The position numbers and the translations under genes are program-made. From NCBI RefSeq assembly GCF_015832195.1, contig NC_052032.1:5090618-5154617 (forward strand): a stretch of DNA of 64,000 nt. The letters run 5' to 3'. The notes beneath the pieces are model-generated. The model worked only from the letters and a program-made list of their open reading frames with translations. It did not search any database and was not told the origin of the DNA. This DNA is from Motacilla alba alba (Eukaryota > Chordata > Aves > Passeriformes > Motacillidae). Below, in pieces: positions 47,601 to 59,420 of this stretch. The stretch's first letter is position 1. Every line of letters begins with the position of its first letter.

Positions 47601-49075
47601 CTGATTGATTCAGCATGTAGCAGAGTTATTTTGCTCCTTTTTTCATTAAAGAAAATTGTAGGCCCCCCTGCCTTCTTGTTATATTTGACATCTTTGTCTC
47701 TAGATGGCAGAAGGCTGTTTCCAGTGGTTGCTTACCACAGCTTCTTGGCATGTGCACAGGCCTCAGGGATGTAGTGCCTAGCTGGAGAAAGGCAGACAAC
47801 TTTCCTATTCCCACAGAATAGAAGTGTTGAATCCAAGCAAGCAATAGCTCATGTCAGTTCAGTCCTTTGTGCTGTAGGGAATTGGTACAGAAGAGCTGAA
47901 ATGCTGGCTCTGAGGTCAGCAGCAGAATTTTTGTTGACTTAAACAGGTCTCCCATCTCTCACCTTAGATTTTACCAAGCAACTTTTTACCTTTTCTGTCC
48001 ACCAGGAGCTGTAAACCCCCAAAGGTCAAGGGAGGACTTGGATGATAGTTTCCCAGTGTAGTTTTGCTGCTCTGTCTGCTGTGATCATTTCAGTTTTCAT
48101 CGTTGCTGATGGGTTTCCAGATGAGCATTGTCACCATTGGCTGTTGCATTCCACTTCCCTCAGATTTGCTTTTCCCAGATACCCAGTGTTTGTAGCATGC
48201 AGGGGAGCAGGCAGGAGAGGACAGCATCCTCTCCCTGTCTGCTTCTTCCCTGTCCCTTAAAGCTCTCAGGTATTCCAGAACACCCCCGTGTTGTCCTTTG
48301 TATTCCTGGTGAGCCAGAGAAGGGGATAAAGCACTTTTACTTTGACTCCCAGTTCGAGCTCTTCCTACGGGAGACCGAGCATGGCAGGACAGGGAAGAGA
48401 AAGCTGCTTTGGGATCTGCTTGTAGCAGGGAATTGGGGGGCTTAGAGGAGCACAGGCTCTGTCCAAGAGTGAGAGAGAACGTGTCACACCACTGTGTTCT
48501 GGCTCTGGCTCAGTACCTCCACTCCCTTCTCTACAATTGTCTGAAGTCTTCCAAACTTGTCTCGGATATAATGAGATGAAGTCTTCTTTTGTGGCGACTT
48601 TTTCCTGTAGTAAACATGGCCTTTCACAGCCCTGGGGTGTGGGCTGTAATGAGTTTGGAAGCGTTTGCTCCTCTGGCAAGCTGAAAGGGAGTGAATTCAC
48701 CAGGCATCTCCCATCAGCTCCATTAAGCATCTGCATGGGCTCCAAGAGGCTTTGTGCTGTCCAGCTATCCTGAGAGGAGGGGGTGCTGTTCAAAGGGTCC
48801 TGTTAGGAGACAGCACTAAATAATTCAGATTGACAATCCATTTTCAATACAGTCACTGCAGTGAGGTTTGTGAATCAGGGGTTTTGGCCTTGTTGAGCTG
48901 TGCTGGTGTGGCAGGAGTGGTTTGGACGAGGACAGGCAGGCTGGTTGTCCCACATGTCCCCGTGTTCTGCTGCTTTCCAAAGTGCTGCACGGGCTGCAGG
49001 GGGAGTGGTTTGTAACCAACTGTCTACACCAGGGAGCCTCAATAACTAACATTCATGTTTTCCTCCTCTTCTCAG
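38611..49075 (+). other. COL27A1: intron (10.5 kb), longest in the window
   Basis: This is a phase-0 intron with donor GTAAAG and acceptor TCCTCTTCTCAG. It contains simple runs (G9 followed by A16 at 45847-45871, poly(T) near 43209, 44590 and 47540) but no recognisable transposon, RNA gene or exon. Several long frames occur, for example minus 46938-47588, and show no domain or repeat composition typical of protein. Confidence 0.7.
45847..45871 (+). repeat. G9-A16 homopurine run
   Basis: Nine G residues are followed directly by sixteen A residues inside the 10.5-kb intron. This is a simple-sequence tract, likely length-polymorphic and prone to assembly error. Confidence 0.9.
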
Positions 49076-49129
49076 GGTTTTCCTGGTAATTTTGGAGAAC
49101 GAGGACCTCCAGGCATCGATGGGAACCCT
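49076..49129 (+). CDS. COL27A1: COL27A1 collagen exon, 54 bp
   Basis: It encodes GFPGNFGERGPPGIDGNP, six perfect triplets, flanked by TCCTCTTCTCAG and GTAAGT. It matches the GFPGVFGERGPPGLDGNP segment of mammalian COL27A1 that I remember. It is the third 54-bp member of the 45/54 alternating series. Confidence 0.96.
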
Positions 49130-52100
49130 GTAAGTTCATAATGCTTTCCTTTCTTTTTTTCTTTGCAGTAAACAGCACACTGTACTGCATCATGCTAGTT
49201 AGAGCTGAGTGAAGCTTTTAAGCTTGGTGGCAGCTGCTGGCTGGTTTTGTCCCTCCTGAAAAAAAAATGTACATCCCTGCCCTGCTCAAAATTCCTGTGT
49301 TTGGTTCCTGTAACTGTCAGGTCGTTTGCCATCAGCTTTCTGTCTCCATCTCTTGCATTCCCTGCACCTCAGTCATGACAGGTACTTTCTCATCCAGAAG
49401 GTGTGGCTAGGAGTAAATAAAGAGAAAAAGGGGAAGGATGTTGCTCTGGCAGAGTAGGCAGTGTTGGACCATGTTGTCCATACCACTGAGGGTCAGACTC
49501 CACAGCCCAAGCTGCTGCCTGCCCCATCCCTCAGCCAGCCCTGGGACTGCATGGGGAGCAAGTCCCTAGTCTCCTGAGTTCTTGCCCTTCAGTCTTCACC
49601 TGACCCCTGCTGGCTTCCTAAGAGAGGGATGTGTCTCCTGGGAATTGGGTCAGGATGGTCACCGAGGTCATTTAAGCAGCTGGGTGCTGATAAAGTTTAA
49701 TTTGCTCTGCTCTTGTAGCACTAAACTGTGGGGATGTGCTGTGCTTGCCACTGCTCACAGAACATGTCCTCGTGGTTTGCAACAGTTCTCAGATGTATTA
49801 ATTATCCTAAATTATTTTCTGAATTACTTTGTTGGTTCTCCCTGAATTAGCATGTGAGCAGCACTGATTCATCTTTGAAATTCCTGCTGCCTTGGTTATT
49901 CACACATAATCACCATGCTGCTCTGGGGTTTGATGGGATGATTTGTGTGGAGTAACCCACTCCACATGTGCCTGCAAGCTCCCATTTGTCATATATGCAG
50001 CATAAAAGTTATTTTCACAACCGGCTCCGATCACCAAGCCAAGCTCAGTTACAGCTCCAGCCTTTGTGGGAATTCAGCACAAGAATCATAAACGCAGTGA
50101 ACTGAAAGAACGATGTTCCCAAGGAATACTTCTGCAGGACTTTTCCCATCCTTCAGTCGGCTTAAGCCATGGGTCAGAGTGGAATCAGTAGTCCCAAAGT
50201 AGAAAGCTTTCTGATTGTACTGCTATTTCCAGCCAGCCCACCAGGAAGAGCAGGAATCCTGGAGGACAGGAAGACTTTTTTTTTTTTCCTTTCCCTAAAT
50301 AACTTATTTTGTTTTCTTTTGAATATGCAAGTTGTCTAAGCCCCATTCAGAAGATGTTCTCAATGCCAGGCAGCTGAATGGCTGTTCCCAGAGCCTGGGA
50401 GAGCAGCAAATGTCCCGTTAATTCATCCAGAAGGATTGCTCCTCTTTCATCTTATCAACGGCTCTTAAATATTAATGTGCCTTGGCGATCGCAGAATGAA
50501 AACAGACTGTTTGGGCTGACTTAAAGGGAGGTTCACAGGGTCACAAGAGGAGTCACAGACGCAGAAAAATGCCAGAAAGTCTGTTTGTGGAGCACACAAA
50601 TATGCTAGGTTTGGTAGGTGGGGTGTGCAGCTGAGCTGCCAGGGGCGGGATGGCCGCAGGCCCGGCTGCCACATCCTCCTTTTGATCCCCTGCTGCTGGG
50701 GAAGGCTGAGCCCGCAGCCTCTGATCTCCGCTGCATCCCCTCCGGGCACAGCGCAGGCTCCTCCAGCCCCAGGGGCATTCTTCCCTCCTACCAGCTGATG
50801 AGAACTGTCGAGCCATGGCATTCCAGATCCCGCGTTCCCCCGGAGTGCTTCAGCCACTCCAATTAGGCTCTTAATCACAGGAATTAGACGTGGGAAAGGG
50901 GTGTTGATTCATCTCCTTCTCTCTTGTCCCAGTGCCCGGTCCATGCGCTGAAAAAAAAGGAGACTAGGGCCTGATTTCCCTCACAGGTCAGGGACTGACA
51001 GCCAGGAAAGGCCACTTGTAAATCCTCCATTTCCTAGACCAGGGAATGGCTCAAATTAACAGCTAGTCCTGTCCACATCTCCCAGGGGAGTCCACCCCCT
51101 CCTCTTGCAAGAGGAAATCCTCTTCTGTTAGCTGTGAGCTCATGCATTTCCACATACAGCCGTTCTCCCGAGGAATACCAACATGACACAAGTCAGAGAT
51201 CTGGGAAGTGCCTCTTGGAGCTGGTGGGACCAAGAGCTGAGCATCCACCCAGCCTGCATCCCCGCCACCCTGAGAGCCTGCAGAGCTTCCCGGGGAACCC
51301 AGGCCACCGTGCAGCTCCTGTGCTCAGCATTCCTGGGATACTCCCTCTTCTTCCTGAGCCAGTAATGCCAGGCCTTGGCTAAAAGCTTGGAGCCGACCTT
51401 GTAACAGTAGCTCTGAGGACACAGAAATCCCACCCATGAGGAACAATTGCTGCACAGATGTCCCAAGTATGCAGGAAAGGAACTGGCCATAAAAAAAAAA
51501 AGCAATTTTAGGCTGGTTGAGATTATGAAACGCTTTTTTGTGTGTGTGCTTGCCCAACAGTCCTTTACTCCACTTCCCATAAAATAAACACACGTAACCC
51601 TTTACCCAAGGAGCCCTGAGCACATTCAGTCACGTTGCGTCCCCTTCTCTTTCCCTCTTCCACTGGGCAAATCTTTCCATAAAAGGGGAGCTAAATTGTG
51701 CTGGAGGGGGCTCCACCAGATGTGCACCATAAACTGAGCAGGGCTGTCACAGAAAGTGGCCAGCATGATCCAGAGCAGGGGCAGGACTGTCTGAGTTAAA
51801 GGGAAGTTCAGCATTTCCAATGCACTTGTTTTGAGAGGCCCTGCTGGAGATGGAGGTGTGTAAGAGCTGGTCCTTGCCCTGGCAAGCAGCTCACTGTTAG
51901 CATGGCCAGGGAGGCCACTGAGGGGGACACGGGACAGGCTGAGCACCCCATGGTTGCTGAGCTGCTCAGGGATCTGGACAGGTGAGCTGTGGGGGTCTGG
52001 CAGAGCTTCTGTGCTGTGCTTCACTTGGAGATGCCATCAGACACCCGCCAGTGCTTCTGCGTGTCTTGGAGAGCTCACACAGAGAAAGTTTGTGGTGAAG

Positions 52101-52724
52101 CTGAGGAGCCAAACCAGCTCCACAGCCCCGTCAGCAGTCTGACCCTTGGAATGATGTGCTCCAAGGTGCCAAATACATTCCCAGGACCCATTTGCCACCA
52201 CCAGAACCTGCCATACCCTCTCCCCAAACTACCCAGTTTCATTTTCATGCAGGTCTTCCTTTTCCTATGAGTTTTTATTATTACATAACCACTCCCAAAA
52301 CTCACCTTTCCCAATGCTAAAGTGGCAGCTTTCCTCTCCTTCCCCCCTTAGCCTTGCTCTCCCCACGTCTCTACTCCCTCTCCCTGCCAGTGGCTGGGTC
52401 TCACCTGGGGCAGGCTCCCACCTCTCCCCTGCACAGTGAAATGTTCCTTTCATCCAGCCTGCTCCTGGGAGGGAAGTCAGCCCTGGGAATAACTGCCCAA
52501 CAACAAGCAGCCTGTGTCTTCCCAGGATGTGCTTACAAGTGCACTCCTGAAAATGGAAGTTCTGGATTGCTTTGGAGGGGAAAGGGGCTGGGGTTGAAGG
52601 GGGGGTGGAAGGGGGAGGGATGGTCTTTTCCCTTCCCTCAAGCCCCTGAAACACTGAGCTGCCTTTCAGTCTCTGCTTGTCTATAAAGTGTTCTGTAACC
52701 ATGTGGGTTTGTCTTTCCTCTTAG
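49130..52724 (+). other. COL27A1: intron (3.6 kb) with G-quadruplex candidate
   Basis: This is a phase-0 intron. Positions 50618-50850 are locally GC- and CpG-enriched but too short and intragenic to call a promoter. A dense G-run block at 52577-52619 lies about 105 bp upstream of the acceptor. No exon is seen. Confidence 0.75.
52577..52619 (+). other. G-quadruplex-forming motif
   Basis: Runs of G at 52577-52580, 52584-52587, 52590-52593, 52599-52605, 52611-52615 and 52617-52619 are separated by loops of 1-5 bases. They lie on the sense strand, so the pre-mRNA could also fold. The motif fits G3+N1-7 quadruplex rules with tracts to spare. It lies close upstream of the 45-bp exon at 52725. Confidence 0.75.
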
Positions 52725-52769
52725 GGAGAATTGGGAGCCCCAGGTCCTCCTGGAGTCCTTGGACTCATT
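52725..52769 (+). CDS. COL27A1: COL27A1 collagen exon, 45 bp
   Basis: It encodes GELGAPGPPGVLGLI, five perfect triplets, with acceptor TCTTTCCTCTTAG and donor GTAAGT. The hydrophobic end (GVLGLI) matches GVPGLI in the mammalian protein as recalled. Pro-poor hydrophobic triplets are a local oddity of this collagen. Confidence 0.95.
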
Positions 52770-54997
52770 GTAAGTACAAAAACAAATGGAGATCTGGCTT
52801 GTCGGGCTTTAACCCTTTCAACCTGCCTAACTACACGCAGATTTTCTTCTTCCTGTGAGCAGGATGACTGTTTGCATGGGGGAGGTGTGACATCTGGGGA
52901 GAGAGGGGGTTTCCTGGTGAACTGGGAGGTGGAGGAGGGCAAACCCTTTCCAAGCAAAAGGAAACAGATTAGAAGTCTGTTGTTAGTGTCTTTTTTTCAT
53001 GATAACTTGCCCTTTTGATAGTGTTTGCCAGGGTATTTCTTCAAAGATGCAGCATTCCTTCCACGCCAGGATCTCTTAAAAAGCAAGTCCCCGTAAGCAG
53101 TGACCTCAGGGACACACAGTTCTTGTTCACTGGAGAGTCTGAGGGCAGGAACATCCTGTCCTCTGGGTAGACAGGAATTTTAAAAGCACTTTCCCCATCC
53201 CATCACTAATCCAGGTAATTTTACTCAGCCAAATTCCACCCTTCATTACACTTTTTCCCCAGCAGGAGATAAATGGCTGTAAGGATGGGTGGCAGCTCCT
53301 CCTCTGGAGCCATGCTGGGGGTTAGTGAATGCCCAGCTGAACACAGTATGGTTTATTTTTAGGTCTCAGCACTTGTTTTAGGTTATTCCCTTCCATGCAC
53401 AAAAAATTGGTAGGCTCTGTTACTACTACAGCATTCTTTCATAATGATTCCTCCTCAGCTGTGACTAACCATGGAAACTTGACTTGCAAGGAATGGTTAA
53501 AACCTTCCCCTTTTGCCTTCCCATAGCTTAAATTACAGGAGGGTGTGTCAGCTTAGATCAAGGCCCCCATTGCAGCAGGCATTGCACAAACCCAGAAATC
53601 TTACATTCCTTGAAGGGAATCTGGTGGAACACCCATCTTGGAGATGGGGGATTGGGGCAGAGGTGGATTCACAGGAAGGTTTTCCATGGAACCACGACTT
53701 AGCTCTGCTTCCCCTCATTAGAGAAGATGTAAGTAGCTACTTTAGCCATAGCAGCAGAAAGGATGTGCTCCTGTTGAAAATCTGGAAGATGAAGATTGCT
53801 ATTTAAAACAATGCCATTGAAGGCATCCTTGCTTTTGGAAAGATTTCTCTTTTCCTTGTTGCCGTTGTCTCACAGATCTTGTGTTTGTTAGAAAGTGTAA
53901 GGTCAGAGATGGCAAATGTGGTCATGATCCTTCCAGAGATGATGGAGTCAGAAGCTGCCTGCCCTCCCCTCCACACTGGCCCAGCCAGACTTCAAACTGA
54001 GATTCAGGTCAAGCTGAGTCAGATCTTGTGTCCGGGGTAACATGCATCTCCTGAATTCAGGCTGCTGAAGCATCTCTAGTGGGATAGACCGAGAGTGACC
54101 TCCTCCACCCTCCTGGGGAGAAGGGAGCACATCCACCCTGCCTTGTCCTCCCTGTGCAGGACAGCTCCAGCTGCTTCCCCAGGGTGTGTGTGCACACAGG
54201 GCCCACACTGCGGGCCATGGAGAAGGTGACACATGGCCCCCTTTCAGTCTCTTCCTTGCCATCTGCAGCCACCCCGGGGACCAGCCAGGCTCTGGCTGCC
54301 CCACACACCCTGCGGAGTTTGGTTCATGGTGTAAGAGAGGCTGAAGAGCAGAATTAGGTGTAACTAAAGCCTCTTGCTCTCCTAATTAACCATGTGGGCA
54401 GAGCTCTGAGTAAATGCATTTCTACAAGCAGCCTTTATGCTAGGAGGTATGAAAAGGGCTCTGTTGGGGTGGCTGCAGCCCAGCTCTCTCTGCGTGACCG
54501 CGGGCCCAGGGCTGCGGCTGGAGAATCGCTCCTTCAGGGAGCCTGCCCTGTTTATTTACACACTGAGGCCAGGCTGGTGCACCCTGTCACTGCCTCTCTT
54601 CATGGCAGGGAGCAGCCAGAGCCCATTTCAACACCAGCACTGAAGGGTTTCTGTTGTACATCACACGTGGGTGCCCACAGCAGCCAGAGCTCTGCCGTGC
54701 TCCTGTGTTAGACTGAGTCCCAGCACACAATGCCACGCTGACTTCTCACTGCAGCAGGATGAGACTCCTCTGTCCCCACCTCCTGCCTCGCCTCTCTTTT
54801 CTTTGAGTGCTGCATTTATTTAGGGGCTGTGTGCACATTGAAAGAGCCTTGACTCATGCCAGGATGCTGCTTCTGTTTAATCAGTAGTGCATTTCTTCAG
54901 GGATACTGAGACTGGATATCAGAGGAATTTCACACCACATGCAGGGATCTGTTGGGTTTGCACCTAATGACTGTGGTCATTTTCTTCCTCTCACTAG
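52770..54997 (+). other. COL27A1: intron (2.2 kb)
   Basis: This is a phase-0 intron without exon or RNA gene. A short stretch near 53550-53600 (AGATCAAGGCCCCCATTG..CATTGCACAAACC) faintly resembles an old amniote repeat but is too degraded to name. Confidence 0.7.
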
Positions 54998-55051
54998 GGT
55001 GACATGGGCCCTGTTGGACCAATCGGCCATCCAGGACCAAAAGGATTAAAG
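54998..55051 (+). CDS. COL27A1: COL27A1 collagen exon, 54 bp
   Basis: It encodes GDMGPVGPIGHPGPKGLK, six perfect triplets. Its borders are TTCTTCCTCTCACTAG and GTGAGG. It corresponds to human GDLGVLGPIGYPGPKGMK, as recalled. It is separated by only 365 bp from the next exon. Confidence 0.95.
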
Positions 55052-55416
55052 GTGAGGGAATCTCTGAGCTTTTTGAGCTCTCATCCCTCCATAGCTGGGC
55101 TGAAGGTTGTTCTGTTCCTCCTTGGGGCAGAGGTGACAGTCCTGAGAGAAAGGATGGGCAGCAGAGGTGTTGAGCACAACATCCCTCGGGTGCTCTGCAG
55201 TGGGTGTAAGTCAGTGGAGAATTCCAGAATCATTTTCCCACATGAAGAATGTGTGATGGAGCACACTTGGGGAGCAGTCTGGCATTGGATCTTGAGACTG
55301 TGCCAGGCCAGTGCTGTGGGTGTGAGCCACCAGCCCCATCAGCAAACAGCAATGTCACAGACCTGAGCAAGTCTACACCATGGCTAAACCTCACTCTGAA
55401 CTTTCTTTTGTTTCAG
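55052..55416 (+). other. COL27A1: short intron (365 bp)
   Basis: This is a phase-0 intron with donor GTGAGG and acceptor TTTCTTTTGTTTCAG. Nothing besides splice signals is evident. Confidence 0.85.
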
Positions 55417-55461
55417 GGGCTGATGGGAAACCCTGGAGAACATGGACTGAAAGGTGATAAG
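55417..55461 (+). CDS. COL27A1: COL27A1 collagen exon, 45 bp, weak donor
   Basis: It encodes GLMGNPGEHGLKGDK, five perfect triplets, after the strong acceptor TTTCTTTTGTTTCAG. The donor is AAG|GTGATC, lacking the usual G at +5, so it is among the weakest donors here. It aligns with the GLMGSVGEPGLKGDK segment in mammals, as recalled. Confidence 0.95.
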
Positions 55462-58400
55462 GTGATCTGAATACTCCCTTATTGCACTGTGTTTTAATTT
55501 TGCATGTGAAACCCCCTTTCTAGTTTCTTGTTCAGCATCGTAGTGCTGGTTCCACCCTGGCCCTCTATACCCCATCACTCTCTCTCCATTTGCGACACTC
55601 TAGTTTTGATTTTTCATTCTTTGATATCTTCCCCATCTCCTTTTCCATGAAGGATAGCTAAGTGATGCTCAGATCCTCTTTGGAGCTCCCATCTCCCACT
55701 GATGATGACAGTAATGTACCATTACCTGGTGTTCCACTGCTTTTGTGTTGTTTACGTGATGGGGTGGGGAGGAGATGATCCAACACTGACAGTGACTTTG
55801 CATTAATGCATTTGGGGGAAAGATGTGGTGTGAAAAAGCAGCCCTGTATCAAACAAACCAGGCGGATCCCCTGGAAAAACTGTTGTGTGTTGGATACCTC
55901 TGCTCCTGCTCAAGGAGCCTCACCTCAGTTCAGCTTCCTACTGGGAGGAAATTGCCTTGTCCCAAACTGATATAAATCACTGTAGAAAAAGCAAAATGGA
56001 GAGGGGCCTTGATTGCAGTGATTTAGTGGTGCTGGCACAAAACCACACAACTTCAGCTAAATCAGCATGAAGCTGTGTGTGTAAATGTCTCACTGTCACG
56101 AGAACCCTCCTCCTACAGATATTCAGCTCTAGCATTTATTTAGTCTGAAGGAGTGGGAGGTGCAGTTATTTATTGCTGGCTCTGATTGCTCAGGAGGGCA
56201 GTGGAAAATGACCATTAAGTGTATTCTCCTCCTCCTGTCGGATGTTTTATTCTCCTCTTAGATGTTTGCTTTTAGAGAATGATTTAGCAGCCCAAAACTG
56301 CACAGGGGGGAAGTAGTGTCAAACCAGTGATTCAACTCTTCTCATGCTATAGCAGCTCTTTGCCAGGACTCCTGTGTCTGCAATTTCCATTTCTCCCTTG
56401 TGTTGCTTTCCCACTTCTGTTGAGAGCAATGACAAGGCAAGAGAAGGGCTTTTTCTTTAGAACAAGCTTTAGACATTGTAGCTGGTTTCTGGACTAATCC
56501 CCAGATCCTGGAGTCCGCAGACTCCTCCATCCACTCCTTGGGAGAAATGGTTAAATATCTTAAGAACCACCAAGATCTAAACCATTGTTTAGCAAAATTG
56601 ACCTTCCTGGACAGTTCAGTCTCCATCACTTTATAGAAACTGCTCTGTTTATACCCTGTATTTCCCCAGCCACTGCTGTCACAGTGACCAAATGGTTTGT
56701 GGCTTTCTCTGGAGTTATTCTTACAATACTCCCAAATGCAGAATTATCCATCCTCCCAGCAATCCCACACTCCTGAGGTACAGGAAACATTTTCCTTCCC
56801 CCCATCAGCTGCTTCCCCCTGCAAGCTCCAGGCTGCAGGTCATCCTGCCTTCCTGGGTTGATGAAGATTTAATTGGATGTCTGCAGGCTCCTATTAATCC
56901 CATCTGTCTTGGTCACATCCAAAACACGTGGCCTCGTACAGGTTGGGTTTTTTGTAGCTGAGGAAAACTCCCTTCAGTCAGGTGGATGCTGGTAAAACCT
57001 GAGAACAATGACAAGGTGGCTGGATGGTTGTGTAGGCAGCAGGAATGTCACTGGATCTGCCACCTCAATCCACCTGGGGGAACGTCCTCACATCACACGG
57101 TCCAGGTGTGAACCAGAATAAGGGACAACATCTCACTCCTCCAGCTAAAATCACATCCTTTTATCTAGAAGCTAGACAGGCAGACCCAGATCATCCTTCT
57201 GTTTCCATTCCTGTGTTTTCATGGAGGCAAGGAGAGGGGAAAGAGAGGGTTGTATCTGCTTTTACAGGGAGAAGTGGAATTACTGTGTAACTCTGAAATC
57301 AAGAGCAGCCTTGAGAAGACCACGTGGGGTGATGAGTGCAGGGGAAAGGTGGAGGAAGCAGAGGAAATCCCAGCTACTTGTTCTCACAAAGGAGTTTTAT
57401 GAATCAGGACATCTGTAACTTGTGGAGGACATGGCTCAGGCAAATACCTCTGGAGTTGTGTGGCGTTAGCTCCCTTTGCATTGCTAAGCAGGAAGTCTTG
57501 GGAACAGAGACTTCCAGTTGAGGAAAATTGAGGGGATTTTGCACAACAGCCTCCTCTGCATCCCACAGACAGCAAACACGTCCCACAGCTGTGCATTTGG
57601 TCCCTTCCCTTGTAGCCCCTCTCTGTGTTGGGTTACACGAGGCCTCGGGGTGTCTGAAGCTGCATTTCTTTTTATAGGTGAAACATGAAGCCCAGCAACA
57701 TCCCATGAGCAGAGGCTGTTTGTAATTTCAGATGCTACATTCCTTTTCCTGCCCCGTGAACCAAGTCCTTGCAGGCCCATTTCGTCATCTCGGCATCACA
57801 GTTTTTAATAACAAACATGCCTGACCTCTTTCCTCTGTAATTTTCCCCTCATATTAAGGAAAAAGATCCCAGGTCCCAGTTGCAGGGCAGGTAAAAGGTG
57901 ATGCCCCAGTGCTCAGTTCTGGTTTCAGAGATTGACAGCCATAGGTGGACTGTTCATGCCATGACATTTTGCTGTGCTATCACAGTAACATGTGAACATC
58001 TGGCGTGAAGTCCAGCTCAGGTTAAGAGATGAGTTTTGCTTCCCTGCCTCCTTCTTACCCTCTCTAATGCCCATCTCTCAGAGCTGTTTGAAAACTGGTT
58101 TCACTGTCATGCTCCACTTTTCCTAAAAGTTGGAAACAAAGGTTTGTCCCTGCATTTTGCTATGCTCAGGAAACTCTTTTATTTTAGTAGTTATTCCTTA
58201 GTGTCCAAGTATTTCTTCTGAAACAGCATTTCAATGGCCACTTGTACTCTCTGGGTAGAAAATTGCTTAATAAAAAATATGGTCTTTCTTCTTAGACCCT
58301 CAGAATTGATGATAAAGCCAAACCTCAGAGCCAACCTGTCACTTCCAGAAAAGCTGTTTTCATGCTGCCTTCAGTCACAGCCAGAATTAAGTAGATTTCA

Positions 58401-58753
58401 GTGTTTTAAGCTTTGGACTGCATAAAATAAGTAGAAAATTCAGAGAAGATGAGAGAAATCTGTGAAGGAGCTGGGTCACACAGTAGCTTTTTTGCCATTT
58501 CTGTTCTATCTAATACTTGGGTTTCTTCCGAACTGAAGCTGTGTAAAGAGCTGATTGTTTCCATTTTGCATTGCCAAAGGAAAAAAAACATGGAAAATAG
58601 TTCAGATGAAACAAAATGTTGGTTATTTGACTCAAATTAAAATATTTTACATTAAAAACCAAATGAGTAAAATCAATTTAACATTTTTAACAGCAACATT
58701 TTAATTTTGCTATGTAAAAGACTTTTGAAGATGGTTTTGAAGATGGTTCAGTG

Positions 58754-58772
58754 AAATGTTCCGGGAACATTT
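58754..58772 (+). promoter_or_regulatory. 19-bp palindrome containing a STAT-type site
   Basis: AAATGTTCC-G-GGAACATTT is a perfect inverted repeat with a single central base. Its core TTCCGGGAA fits the STAT consensus TTCN3GAA. The site lies in AT-rich intronic sequence. Binding is inferred from the motif only. Confidence 0.35.
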
Positions 58773-59261
58773 GCCAAAACATTTAAGCAAATTTAGCATG
58801 AATCCATGAAATGTTTCCATCATTGAATCTGCATAGTTCTTAATTTTTTTTTTCCTGAAAAAATAGTCTTTGAAAAGTTTTTACTAACTCAAACCTGAAC
58901 CATCCACAATTTGATTATCCCCTGCATGTTACTGAAGTAGTTACAATGATTTCAGTTCTCTGACGGGTGAGAGTGGGTGGTTTTTCTGGAGTGAAGTGGA
59001 CTTTCTCTGACATCTCTCTGTGGACTTTGGCTCTGTTGCAGGACTCCATATGTCTTCCATGTGGGCTATGTTTAAACATATAGCCCTGGAGTGGCTCATT
59101 CCCTTGCTGGGAAGCCAAGTTCATGGGACAGAGTTCCTCCAGCAGTTATTTTTGTTGGGTCTTGTCATTGTACCAAGTTATTGTAGTCATTCCTCCCTTG
59201 ACTTCCCAAGCAGAATTTTCCTTTCTCTGCCCCATCATTGACTCATCCTTTGTTTAAGTAA

Positions 59262-59420
59262 ATCACTGAATGCATGAAGCTGGAAGGGGCATCAGGAGGT
59301 GATTTGGTCCAGAGCTGCTCACAGCAGGGCTAAGAGCCAATGCAAGGTAGCCCACTGCTCCTTGGAAAACCTTCAGGGACATTGGGCTTCCACCCAGGGA
59401 GTCAGAATCTGTTATGTTGG
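59262..59420 (-). mobile_element. degraded CR1 LINE fragment
   Basis: The order of GGAGGTGATTTGGTCCAGAG, CTGCTCACAGCAGGGCTAAG and CCTTCAGGGACATTGGGCTT follows a diverged reverse complement of a CR1 3' region (GGTCATCTGGTCCAACC..CAGGGCCA). Divergence is high and the edges are approximate. The minus orientation agrees with the other CR1 pieces. Confidence 0.65.

Noticed and set aside
50618..50866. GC/CpG-enriched patch considered as an internal promoter
   Set aside because: It is under 250 bp with moderate CpG and no downstream first exon or TATA/Inr arrangement. It is only a local composition shift.
53545..53640. Possible ancient amniote repeat (GATCAAGGCCCCCATTG..CATTGCACAAACC)
   Set aside because: Only about 40 bp look familiar and no consensus end is visible, so a family call is not defensible without a repeat library search.
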